A DNA stretch of 64,000 nt from Parasphingorhabdus cellanae (lineage in GTDB: Bacteria > Pseudomonadota > Alphaproteobacteria > Sphingomonadales > Sphingomonadaceae), in contig NZ_CP071794.1 in NCBI RefSeq assembly GCF_017498565.1, positions 62,001 through 126,000 of the forward strand, written 5' to 3'. The notes under the pieces are model-generated. The model saw only the letters and a list, made by a program, of their open reading frames with translations, was not told where the DNA came from and searched no databases. Of the stretch, positions 45,016 through 53,276 are shown piece after piece (the stretch's first letter is position 1; each line of letters begins with the position of its first letter). Position numbers and translations under genes: made by a program.

Positions 45016-46515
45016 TTAGGGTTGCAGATTCATTTTTTGCCACAAATTATAAGCCACATCTTGCGGTAGATTTATCCGTTGTAGGATCATCGGTCGGTCT
45101 TCGCATTGTAACAATGCTTTGTCTTTGCTCAGATTGCTAAGTCTCGACCAGGTGAGCACATCATCAGAAACCGAAAAAAGCGAGCGGTATTTTTTTCTCG
45201 GCAAAGGCCGCGCCATTCGTCCTTGTCGGCGCAAATAGACGATATTATCGGCGCTGATTACGCAACCGTTTTCGCTGCGTAATCGGGCCTGTAATTGCCC
45301 CGGCTTATCACTGCGTAACACCACCATGTTTTCCATCTGGTCGAGCAGGACTGGAGCCACCTGTTCAACAATTTTGCTATTGGCGAAATTGGGATCAATC
45401 GATAGCTCGCTTGCTGCATATACTCTTATAGTTTCCCCATCCAGCCATTCTGGTCGCGCGCCTTGCGATAAAAGCGTCTCGCGTCGCCGCCAGTGCAAGG
45501 CGACCAGGCACTCCGCGCGTTGTTTCTCGCTCTTGTTCAGGCAGGCACTACGTGCTTTTTCAAAAGCCGCCTGGACGCGATCAGCCGTTCGTCCTGTCCG
45601 CTCCGCAGCCAATCTTTGGACATCCTCATACAGCGCTGCGTTTTCCTGAAAAACAACCGGGCAAGATGCGGTGCTCTGATCTACACACCATGGTGCTAAA
45701 CCGCTTTCGCTATCATAGCGGATAGCCTGCCGCAACGCATCGATATCGTCTTGGGTGACAGGAATTTCTTGGTTCCCGAACGATAATATCGCTGGGCGGT
45801 CGAGATTGATGTCGCTTAATAATGGAAGTTGGTTAAGCGCTATGGTCGCACCTCCCAACTGGGCGCCGGTCGTATCGGTATCCCAGAACGAAAAACTGCC
45901 AATGCTAGACTGCCTGAAATCTGTGCCTTTCAGCGATAGGCCTTGGCGATTAAACGAACAGCCATTGGATTCGCTGGCACCGCAATTAAAACGAAAGCTG
46001 CGCATATATGCATTGTCAAAGCTCGCCCGTGCAAAGCTGCCGGCCCATCCTCCATCAACAAGACCGCCATCCAAATTGGCACCGCTTGCGTTCATATCTG
46101 ACATATCGTTTTCGCGCCACAAACTGCTAGGCAGTTGCGCTCCGCTAAGATTGGCACCGGCGAGGTTGGTGCGGATAAAGCCTAGCCCGCTGGCACTAAC
46201 GCTAGACCAGTCGCTACCCGAGAAATCGCTGCCTACGAAACAGATGTTCTGTAGCTTCAGCTTCTTAAGCTGCCAGCCCTTAAAGTTGCCGCCGTCAACG
46301 ATGATTGGCGCGGTGCCTCTGCCGTTGCGTCGGCGGAGACTTTTTAGATCAGATAGTTTTTGGATGGTCGAGCCATCGACGCGCCTCAGTGATGGATCAT
46401 CAATTCCGTTTGCACCGATACCAGCCGCGATACAGCTATCCACTGTCGCTGCAACGCCGGTTTCTTCTCGCTGCGTACCGCTCAAAGCAGTAGCCGCTAA
46501 TATCAATTCGAGCAT
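45016..46515 (-). CDS. Exported pentapeptide-repeat protein
   Basis: A 499-aa protein with a short hydrophobic N-terminus (MLELILAATALSG) that may be a signal peptide. Residues ~70-225 contain pentapeptide repeats of the A(D/N)LxX type (NFKGWQLKKLKLQNICFVGS, TNLAGANLSGAQL, MNASGANLDGG, TDFRQSSIGSF), predicting a right-handed beta-helix. The C-terminal half is different: two Cys pairs (WCVDQSTASC; SACLNKSEKQRAEC, reminiscent of the LprI-type Cys-containing lysozyme-inhibitor fold), then a basic all-beta-looking end. No enzyme motif was found. It is divergent from the nuclease-toxin gene. Confidence 0.65.
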   Translation of the reverse strand: MLELILAATALSGTQREETGVAATVDSCIAAGIGANGIDDPSLRRVDGSTIQKLSDLKSLRRRNGRGTAPIIVDGGNFKGWQLKKLKLQNICFVGSDFSGSDWSSVSASGLGFIRTNLAGANLSGAQLPSSLWRENDMSDMNASGANLDGGLVDGGWAGSFARASFDNAYMRSFRFNCGASESNGCSFNRQGLSLKGTDFRQSSIGSFSFWDTDTTGAQLGGATIALNQLPLLSDINLDRPAILSFGNQEIPVTQDDIDALRQAIRYDSESGLAPWCVDQSTASCPVVFQENAALYEDVQRLAAERTGRTADRVQAAFEKARSACLNKSEKQRAECLVALHWRRRETLLSQGARPEWLDGETIRVYAASELSIDPNFANSKIVEQVAPVLLDQMENMVVLRSDKPGQLQARLRSENGCVISADNIVYLRRQGRMARPLPRKKYRSLFSVSDDVLTWSRLSNLSKDKALLQCEDRPMILQRINLPQDVAYNLWQKMNLQP

Positions 46516-46748
46516 TTTAAATTTCCCTCAGCCCCCGATGCGAATCGTCTTTACCATGCCCATATCCGATATTCGCGACGAAGCGATGACAAGTCAAACC
46601 GGGCATTCCACCATCCAATTATCAGGCTCGGGGCGGCTTAAACTAATCGTTTTGCTTAGGCGTAGTGGTCATAACGTCTAGCGCGGCTACTCCCCCTTAT
46701 CGGTTATCACGAACGCGAGAGTGAATTCTGACCGAGGAGTTTCCGCAT

Positions 46749-48320
46749 ATGGTTGACCCCGCTACGTCCGCATCCGGCATCCAATCCGCCGCGATAACTT
46801 CGTCTCCTCCTCCGCCACAAAATTATATGGATATCCAGTTTCTGGGCCGCGACATCGGGCAATTGGCGACTGCAAATATCGACATCGGTCAAGCTACTCA
46901 ACAACAGGCCAATAGTCAGTTAAGCCCCGTCCAGCAGGGTGAGTTGGCGTGGGTCATTGAGCAAGAAACAAGTTGGACCACGCAGGTTGCCGATTTTACC
47001 GCGCAATTTTCTTCCGGCGCGATGGCGCTCGATGCTATTCAGCCAGCTGTCGCAGAATTGGGGCGCAAGGCTGGGCTGGATCAAACAACCTGGGGCGCCA
47101 GTCTTCAACAGATACTGGATACCCCCGGCCTCGCAACTTCGTTCACCGCAGGACTGCAAGAGGGGATGCTGAACGGAGCCAAAGACATGGTCGTTGGTAT
47201 TGCCAGTCTCGCCGGTCGCGCAGTTCAATATGGCGCAGATGTCGGCCTTGCGGGAGATGTTGGGGACTTTGTACGAAATACAGCAAAATCGGCATTGCCA
47301 GAAACGGTTCAGGGCTGGTTACGCACAAGCAGTGTTGGGCAAGCCATGAACGCGGTGCTACCCAGTGACCGCCGCGGTGATGTAAGCACGGCGGCTCTAC
47401 AAGACATGGGTAATGCCGCCAAAAACTATTTTGCGAGCCACAGTGCGTCGCAAATTGCGGATGATGTCGGCAACGCAATTGATAAAGCCTGGGACGGTCT
47501 GGAGGCGGATCACGCCAAAGCTGTGGCTCAAGGGCCGCAAGCTGAAGCGCGCTGGTGGGGAGAGACGGTCGGGCGGGTTACGTTTGAGGTTGCTGCAACT
47601 TTTGTTCCTGTAGCCGGGGTTGCAGGAAAGGCATCAAAAGGCGCGCAAGTGATTGACGGTACTGCCGATGCTGTCCGTATTCTTGACGCGGCGGGAGATA
47701 GCGTGCGCGCAACAGATAAAACGGGCGATATTGTAAGAGCTGGTGATGCACTGACGGATACGGCTCGCGCTGCCGATAATCTTGATGAGGCGGCGCTGGC
47801 GGCACGGGCAACGCAACTGACCCAGCAATCCGCCAAGGTAGGAAAAAATAGTGTTGAATGGACATTGGATGGTGCGGGACGTCCGGTAGAAGCCCATGCG
47901 ACATTACGCGAAGTTTTTGTAAAAGCTCCTCGCAGTTCCGCAGAAAAAGCTGCGCAGGTTGAGGTTGGTGGTGCCGCCCGGCTAGCGACCGATCAAGGCG
48001 GCCATGTTATTGGTCATCGATTTGTAAAAGATCAGGGGTTGAAGAACCTGTTTCCCCAGAATGCCAATTTGAACAATAGCGGCTTCAAAAAAGTCGAAAA
48101 TGAGATGGCTGACTGGATCACAGCCGGCGGGGAAGTCTCCGTCGATATCAAATTGAAAGATATAGTGGACGGTCGACCCGGCAAGATCGAAATTGCCTAT
48201 GAAGTGATTGACCCGAAAACAGGGGATGTTATCTTTGATAATATGAAGCAATTTAACAATGTAGCTGGCGAAACGTTTGATCGAGTACCAAGCGGACAGA
48301 TGCAACAATATTTCGAATGA
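46749..48320 (+). CDS. Polymorphic-toxin-like protein with C-terminal DNA/RNA non-specific nuclease domain
   Basis: A 523-aa protein without a classical signal peptide. Residues 1-90 are Ser/Thr/Gln/Pro-rich. Residues ~115-165 hold an amphipathic, weakly hydrophobic segment (GAKDMVVGIASLAGRAVQYGA). Residues ~275-375 are an Ala/Asp/Thr-rich helical linker typical of pre-toxin regions. The C-terminal ~107 residues match the Endonuclea_NS_2-type toxin domain: GGHVIGHRF with the catalytic His, LKNLFPQNANLNNSGFKKVENE with the Asn/Glu metal site, then VSVDIKL. A probable immunity gene starts 7 bp later. Position next to sctT suggests a type III cargo, but another export route (or none) remains possible. 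Confidence 0.75.
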   Translation: MVDPATSASGIQSAAITSSPPPPQNYMDIQFLGRDIGQLATANIDIGQATQQQANSQLSPVQQGELAWVIEQETSWTTQVADFTAQFSSGAMALDAIQPAVAELGRKAGLDQTTWGASLQQILDTPGLATSFTAGLQEGMLNGAKDMVVGIASLAGRAVQYGADVGLAGDVGDFVRNTAKSALPETVQGWLRTSSVGQAMNAVLPSDRRGDVSTAALQDMGNAAKNYFASHSASQIADDVGNAIDKAWDGLEADHAKAVAQGPQAEARWWGETVGRVTFEVAATFVPVAGVAGKASKGAQVIDGTADAVRILDAAGDSVRATDKTGDIVRAGDALTDTARAADNLDEAALAARATQLTQQSAKVGKNSVEWTLDGAGRPVEAHATLREVFVKAPRSSAEKAAQVEVGGAARLATDQGGHVIGHRFVKDQGLKNLFPQNANLNNSGFKKVENEMADWITAGGEVSVDIKLKDIVDGRPGKIEIAYEVIDPKTGDVIFDNMKQFNNVAGETFDRVPSGQMQQYFE

Positions 48321-48327
48321 GATATCT

Positions 48328-48708
48328 ATGGATGCGATAGCTAATGATGTTCTGCATGAGATCGGTGCGATGATCGTACAGGATGAAAAATATGCTGGTC
48401 GTCAATGGGAGGCGATGTCGCTGGTAGCGATTGTTACCCCAACCAGTGTTGACATGACCGGTTTTTCTTATGATGCCAACGGTAAATCTTCGCCCGGGAC
48501 ACCGCGAAACGGCGACATCATGGACAAGCTGCAGAATTTTCAGCAAGTCACGCAAATTGAAGGGCAGGGGCCTTGGAAAACAGTGCTAATCCAGATTTCC
48601 AAACCAGAGATGAACGTTGCGGTATCTTTCGAATATGAAGACGCGAACAAATGGAAAGTGACGCCTGCTAACATGGCCGTAATGAAAGAAGAACTGCGGC
48701 CACAATAG
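48328..48708 (+). CDS. Probable immunity protein for the nuclease toxin (YezG/DUF600-like)
   Basis: A 126-aa cytosolic acidic protein starting 7 bp after the toxin stop. The pattern ...W(E)AMSLVAIVTPTS...FSYDANG.......IMDKLQNF.......PWKTVLIQIS....VAVSFEYEDANKWKVTP resembles the YezG/DUF600 immunity family, whose members neutralise non-specific nuclease toxins of the YeeF type. The upstream in-frame start at 48277 lies inside the toxin gene and was rejected. The assignment rests on position, size and a general pattern rather than a decisive motif. It converges on sctT. Confidence 0.65.
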   Translation: MDAIANDVLHEIGAMIVQDEKYAGRQWEAMSLVAIVTPTSVDMTGFSYDANGKSSPGTPRNGDIMDKLQNFQQVTQIEGQGPWKTVLIQISKPEMNVAVSFEYEDANKWKVTPANMAVMKEELRPQ

Positions 48709-48740
48709 AATATCGCAAGACAATGGCGGCCATTGGATAT

Positions 48741-49571
48741 TCAATTCCCTGTCGGTGTTCCTACCCCTCTTAGAACCTCAGTGGAGACCTCTGCTCGTGT
48801 TCCCAGATCATGAAGCAATGCCTCCGCGATCAGTGGCAGGATCAGGATCAAAACGAAGGTTGCAGCGACGCTTTTAATCGGAAGCGATAATATGAAAACA
48901 TTGAATTGTGGCGCGATCCGGTTGAGCAGCCCGAGTCCGGCATCAATGATGTACAGCATGACGATGGCAGGTGCAGCGAATAGAAAGGCGAGTGTAAACA
49001 TCCTACCAAATTCGGCCTGAAACAGGGTCACGCTATCCAGATTAAAGCGAAGTCCGCCAGGACCAATGGGCCATATCGCATAACTCTCCATCACCACACC
49101 GACCAATATTGTGATACCGCCAGCGGTAACAAAAACAACTTGGCCAAAGCGGGTTAGCAGGTCTGATGTTAAAGAAGACTGGGTGCCGGTCATCGGATTA
49201 AGAATCTGCGCGATAGTCGCGCCGACCTTATTATCTATCATCTCGCCAGCAGCGCCCATGGCCCATAATATTGTCCCGAAAAAGAAACCGATCACGGTTC
49301 CCGCACCGGCTTCTTTCAAAAATACGACCAGCCACCCGATGGCACTTAGATCGCGCGGAATGAAGTCTGCCTGCAAGGAGAACGCGACCAATCCAAAGGT
49401 AACGATGAGGCTATTGCGAACCATTGCGGGAATGACTGCGGTTGAGAATAGGGGCAGAAACATGAACGCAAAGGCAAAGCGGGCGGACGACACGCCAACA
49501 AGTAAGGCCTGCTGCGTCCATGGCGCAATGGTCGTCAGCGCATCGCCTAGCGAAGGATCACCGGCAATCAC
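48741..49571 (-). CDS. sctT: Type III export apparatus protein SctT (FliR family)
   Basis: A 276-aa inner-membrane protein of the export gate (SctR5S4T1 complex). It has at least six hydrophobic segments and family motifs SSARFAFAFMFLPLFS, KEAGAGTVIGFFFGTILWAMGAAGEMIDNKVGAT and the C-terminal QFNVFILSLPIKS. It is last in the minus-strand operon sctU-fliO-sctQ-sctR-sctS-sctT and follows sctS by 3 bp. FliR and SctT are homologous; the secretin and lipoprotein genes of the same locus place it with injectisomes. Confidence 0.92.
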   Translation of the reverse strand: MIAGDPSLGDALTTIAPWTQQALLVGVSSARFAFAFMFLPLFSTAVIPAMVRNSLIVTFGLVAFSLQADFIPRDLSAIGWLVVFLKEAGAGTVIGFFFGTILWAMGAAGEMIDNKVGATIAQILNPMTGTQSSLTSDLLTRFGQVVFVTAGGITILVGVVMESYAIWPIGPGGLRFNLDSVTLFQAEFGRMFTLAFLFAAPAIVMLYIIDAGLGLLNRIAPQFNVFILSLPIKSVAATFVLILILPLIAEALLHDLGTRAEVSTEVLRGVGTPTGN

Positions 49572-49574
49572 CGT

Positions 49575-49841
49575 CTAACCAACCATGGTATAGAAACGCG
49601 AAAAAATATTGTCGCCAAAAGTATAGAGGCTGCCGCCAACAAGCGAGGCGGTGAGAAAAATGGTCAGCACAATTGCAAAAAATTTCAAAGTGAATTGCAG
49701 AGTCTGTTCTTGCAACTGCGTTGCCGCTTGGATGATCGCTGTAATCAAGCCGACAACAGAAGCGGCAATCACCGGCGGCGCGGATAGCAATAAGATTAGC
49801 CACAAAGCTTCGATAGTCAGCCCCAGTATGTCGGCGCTCAT
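49575..49841 (-). CDS. sctS: Type III export apparatus protein SctS (FliQ family)
   Basis: An 88-aa protein with two hydrophobic hairpin segments (about residues 12-38 and 50-75) and the family core LILLLSAPPVIAASVVGLITAIIQAATQLQEQTLQF..KFFAIVLTIFLTASLVGG. Four copies form part of the export gate with SctR and SctT. It lies 15 bp after sctR. Confidence 0.94.
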   Translation of the reverse strand: MSADILGLTIEALWLILLLSAPPVIAASVVGLITAIIQAATQLQEQTLQFTLKFFAIVLTIFLTASLVGGSLYTFGDNIFSRFYTMVG

Positions 49842-49856
49842 GCGCTTCGCCTCTGG

Positions 49857-50549
49857 CTAAACATAGGAAAGTACCAAGCCCTGGGTTAGCTTCACCCAGC
49901 CATCTATTAGCACGAATAATAATATCTTGAACGGTAACGAGATGGTCACCGGTGAGAGCATCATCATACCCATCGCCAGCAGGATATTGGATATCACCAT
50001 GTCGATAATCAGGAAGGGCAAGAAAATCAGAAACCCAATCTGAAATGCCACTTTTAACTCTCGCACAACGAAGGCAGGCATTACCACGATGAAATCACGA
50101 TCCGTTAGTTCGGCAGCTTTTTCCGGGTCGCTCAATCTTTGTTGGGTCCGCAGGAAAAACGCCCTTTCCCGGGGATCGCTATGTTTGAGCAGGAATAATC
50201 GCAACGGTTCTTTGGCTTTGTCAGCCGTTGAAAATATCGCGCCGGTATCATCAATTGGTGACTCGATTTCAGGCCCTTCGCCTTCTATCCCGCTCACCTG
50301 CTCACTATAACCGGCTGCCTCTGACATGTCTTCCAGCACCGGATACATAACGTAGAGCGTCAATATCAGCGCCAGACCATTGAGCACAAGATTGGGCGGT
50401 ACTTGTTGCAAACCCATGGCGCTGCGCAACAATGCGAGCACCACCACGATTTTTGTGAATGATGTTACCATGACAGCAAAAAATGGCGCCAGTGCTACCA
50501 GAAGGACCGTTACAAGAGCGGAGCCGGGAGTGAAGGTCGATAGATCCAT
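49857..50549 (-). CDS. sctR: Type III export apparatus protein SctR (FliP family)
   Basis: A 230-aa export-gate subunit present in five copies per machine. Signatures: FTKIVVVLALLRSAMGLQQVPPN near the N-terminus and, in the C-terminal half, MPAFVVRELKVAFQIGFLIFLPFLIIDMVISNILLAMGMMMLSPVTISLPFKILLFVLIDGW. The ATG shares one base with the sctQ stop (TGATG), so translation is coupled. It lacks the long cleavable signal peptide of many flagellar FliP proteins. Confidence 0.95.
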   Translation of the reverse strand: MDLSTFTPGSALVTVLLVALAPFFAVMVTSFTKIVVVLALLRSAMGLQQVPPNLVLNGLALILTLYVMYPVLEDMSEAAGYSEQVSGIEGEGPEIESPIDDTGAIFSTADKAKEPLRLFLLKHSDPRERAFFLRTQQRLSDPEKAAELTDRDFIVVMPAFVVRELKVAFQIGFLIFLPFLIIDMVISNILLAMGMMMLSPVTISLPFKILLFVLIDGWVKLTQGLVLSYV

Positions 50550-51706
50550 CAATCGGTTTCCGCATTGGCGGATTTTTGTTGGTCTAACGCTTCGTTCATT
50601 TGGCTGTCCTCTGCAGACACATGATCCATCAATACCGCGAAACTTTCACCCAGTTTCACAATCTCACCGCGACCTACCATTTGCCCGGCAACATTGAGAT
50701 CCACCTGTAGTCCCTCGCGCACGGGCATGAGGTCGAGCGTCGAACCCTGGGTCAAACGCGTCAGCGCTTCTGCGGGTACAGCAACATCCCGCAAACAGAT
50801 ATTGATCGGAACTTTGAAGGATTTTGGATTAGGTTCAGGTGTTTCGGTCGCAGCATCATCTGGCATGGCCGGTTTTCCTTGTTGAATATTCTGTGGGGGA
50901 GATGTCGCATCGGCGACGCCGCTTCGCTGAAAATGCCCGGAACGCAAATTCAAGCAACCTTCGGTTATTTGTGGTTTTCCGGAATATTGCGGATCGGCAA
51001 TCAGCTTGGCCGTCAATGTCTCGACACCGAGCAGCAATATGTCTCCCGATGCAATTTTTTCCGCGTCGGACAGATCTAGAGCAGGCCCGCGGAGGATAAG
51101 TTGAACCGCGACAGGTAAATTCTGCAAATCGCAAATTACCGACGGTTCGGGTAAGGTTTGAACATGCTGATATTTGCGAGCGAAGCCAAACCGCGCGCTC
51201 CATGATTGGTCCTTTTCAGGTTGATCAATGGCATTTGCAAATTCGATCCACACCGTATCGCTTGACCAATGTTCGGTTAAAGAAGCCGGTTCGAAGGCGT
51301 GACCCGTACGTTCTTCAAATATCTGCAAAAGCGGTTCGAACTGTTCGAGCAATTCTATCAAGCCGTCCAGATTCGCGTCATCGGCATGAACCGGACCGTC
51401 GGCTGTGGCCAGTGGTTGAAAATAACGCCCTTTGTTATCAGAAAATACCGGGGGACCCGAGGGGCAGGGTAGGTCACGGACTATCTTGCACGACTTAAAC
51501 GGCCCGTTTGCGCAATCATCACATTTGTCAGACGGCGAAGCTTGGAACAATGCGGCAAGGCGATTGGCAAACGCGTTTTCCTTAGTATCGATTGCTCGGA
51601 TGGCATGCGCGGCAGATGTGGGCAGTCTTTCTGCGTCCGTCCTAGCGATGTCTTCTTCAACCTGTAATTCTAGCGCCGGACCGCTACCAAACAGAAATGA
51701 AGTCAT
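50549..51706 (-). CDS. sctQ: Type III sorting-platform / C-ring protein SctQ
   Basis: A 385-aa protein of the cytoplasmic sorting platform. The C-terminal ~65 residues are a SpoA (FliN-type) domain (FKVPINICLRDVAVPAEALTRLTQGSTLDL..REGLQVDLNVAGQMVGRGEIVKLGESFAVLM). Upstream parts are divergent, as in other SctQ proteins. Unusually, residues 62-81 contain four Cys in the arrangement CxxC-x7-C-x7-C, a possible metal site not known to me from SctQ or FliM/FliN. It overlaps fliO by 4 bp and sctR by 1 bp. Confidence 0.88.
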   Translation of the reverse strand: MTSFLFGSGPALELQVEEDIARTDAERLPTSAAHAIRAIDTKENAFANRLAALFQASPSDKCDDCANGPFKSCKIVRDLPCPSGPPVFSDNKGRYFQPLATADGPVHADDANLDGLIELLEQFEPLLQIFEERTGHAFEPASLTEHWSSDTVWIEFANAIDQPEKDQSWSARFGFARKYQHVQTLPEPSVICDLQNLPVAVQLILRGPALDLSDAEKIASGDILLLGVETLTAKLIADPQYSGKPQITEGCLNLRSGHFQRSGVADATSPPQNIQQGKPAMPDDAATETPEPNPKSFKVPINICLRDVAVPAEALTRLTQGSTLDLMPVREGLQVDLNVAGQMVGRGEIVKLGESFAVLMDHVSAEDSQMNEALDQQKSANAETD

Positions 51707-52071
51707 GATCTTGCCTCTCTGATACCGGCGAGGATGGCTGGATCAATTTTCCGATTTTGCTCCGTCAAGTCCGCGCCGTGAATGCGGCGTCCTTGTGCGT
51801 CCCATTCGGCCAGCATTGTTATGATGCCGCCACCGACCCCAAGTAACAGTTGCTCTCCCCCGATTTCAACAAGCACCAGTCGCTCGCGCTGACCTAGCGG
51901 CAGCGCCCGTATAAATCGCATGGGGCGCTCGCCGCCGCCTTCGCCCGCTTCCGTCATCGTGCGATCCTGCAATTTGCGTAAAAGCCAAATCACGCCCCAG
52001 GCCATTGCCAGCACAACAATCATAGCGACCACAATCGCCATGATGGAAGAAACCACCGTACCAATTCCCAT
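51703..52071 (-). CDS. fliO: FliO-type export-gate assembly protein in an injectisome operon
   Basis: A 122-aa protein with one N-terminal membrane segment (residues ~4-31), a short basic/acidic linker and a small cytoplasmic beta domain RFIRALPLGQRERLVLVEIGGEQLLLGVGGGIITML. This is the diagnostic FliO/MopB core (LPLGxRERxVLVExGGxxLLLGV). In flagella FliO helps assemble the FliP/SctR pentamer. Injectisomes are generally described without FliO, so its presence between sctU and sctQ here is noteworthy. It starts 2 bp after sctU and overlaps sctQ by 4 bp. Confidence 0.88.
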   Translation of the reverse strand: MGIGTVVSSIMAIVVAMIVVLAMAWGVIWLLRKLQDRTMTEAGEGGGERPMRFIRALPLGQRERLVLVEIGGEQLLLGVGGGIITMLAEWDAQGRRIHGADLTEQNRKIDPAILAGIREARS

Positions 52072-52073
52072 GC

Positions 52074-53276
52074 TTAAGCCTCCATTGCGCGGTGATTGTC
52101 CTCACGCGGTTCATCGCTATATTCATCCTGTTCAAAAGCCATCACATCGCCACCAAGTTCCTGTTCCATCGGTGCTTGTCCGGCTTTCGCTTTGCGCGCC
52201 CACAATATAATTTCTGCTATCGCATCGAACATGTCCTCCGGGATAATCTCTCCGGTCTCTCCGCGGGCCCATAACTTGCGCGCGGCAGCTATATTACGAA
52301 TGATTGGCACATCATTGTCCCGGGCGTTATCGCGCATTAACTGTGCCAACGGTCCTTGTCCTTTGGCGGCAATAACAGGCACGGGTGTGTCATCCTCGTT
52401 ATAGTCGAGAGCAATGGCGATATGGGTCGGATTTACCAGCAGGGCTGCGGCACTGCCGCTTGCTTGGGCGGCGTTACTGTCCGCCCATTCCTGATGCAAT
52501 TGACGGCGATGGGATTTGACCATTGGATCGCCTTCATCATCCTTATATTCCTGTTTTATGTCGCGCCGACTCATCTTCATTTTTTTGATAAATTGATGTT
52601 TGGAATAGATGCGATCGAGCAGCGCGATGAACAGGAACAGGAACGCAGACCACATCAGCAATTGCAGGGTGATCGAATAAAACAGGTCTAGCGTTCGGGC
52701 ACCGGCCATCTGGCCTGCTCCAACCTGTTCAGTCCACAACGCCTGTCGGACGATGCCGCCAACTTCGCCGATCGCGCCAAAAAATATGAGAATGACTATG
52801 CTCACCAACGCTGCGACCTTGAGTAGGGTTTTGACCATCTCGACCAACCCGTCTTTTCCGAACATCCTTTTCAATCCTTCAACAGGATTGAGTTTATCCA
52901 GTGTTGGTTTCATTTTTTCACCGGTCATGACCGGGCCGGCCTGAAAAAATTCCACCAGCATTCCGATAACCGCCATTGGGCCGAGCAGCATGGCTGACAA
53001 TCCGATAAACAACCACAACGCACGATGGCCCAATTGATCCAGTGCTGCGTCAAATGGCATGCTGGTCGCCTGGCTCAACATGGCCAATGCAAATTGTCCA
53101 ATGAGCAAGCAGCAATATCCCGCGGCAACTGCAAAAAGAAGACAGAAGGTGACGGTCGAAAAGGCAGCACCAACATCTTTTGATTTAGCGATGTCGCCTT
53201 TTTTTCTTGCGTCTTTCAACTTCTTCGGAGTCGGTAGCTCCGTCTTGTCACCACTATCTTTATCTTTGTCGCTCAT
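52074..53276 (-). CDS. sctU: Type III substrate-switch protein SctU (FlhB family)
   Basis: A 400-aa export apparatus protein with an N-terminal membrane domain (four hydrophobic segments within residues ~30-230) and a cytoplasmic domain that cleaves itself at NPTH (in ALLVNPTHIAIALDYNEDDTPVPVIAAKG). The N-terminus DKTELPTPKKLKDARKKGDIAKSKD is the family signature. The C-terminus extends beyond typical SctU by ~45 acidic residues (EQELGGDVMAFEQDEYSDEP). First gene of the minus-strand operon; divergent from the transglycosylase gene. Confidence 0.95.
   Translation of the reverse strand: MSDKDKDSGDKTELPTPKKLKDARKKGDIAKSKDVGAAFSTVTFCLLFAVAAGYCCLLIGQFALAMLSQATSMPFDAALDQLGHRALWLFIGLSAMLLGPMAVIGMLVEFFQAGPVMTGEKMKPTLDKLNPVEGLKRMFGKDGLVEMVKTLLKVAALVSIVILIFFGAIGEVGGIVRQALWTEQVGAGQMAGARTLDLFYSITLQLLMWSAFLFLFIALLDRIYSKHQFIKKMKMSRRDIKQEYKDDEGDPMVKSHRRQLHQEWADSNAAQASGSAAALLVNPTHIAIALDYNEDDTPVPVIAAKGQGPLAQLMRDNARDNDVPIIRNIAAARKLWARGETGEIIPEDMFDAIAEIILWARKAKAGQAPMEQELGGDVMAFEQDEYSDEPREDNHRAMEA

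Noticed and set aside
48708..48742. Inverted repeat GAATATC/GATATTC between the immunity gene and sctT
   Set aside because: Weak stem without T tracts; may be chance between two convergent genes.
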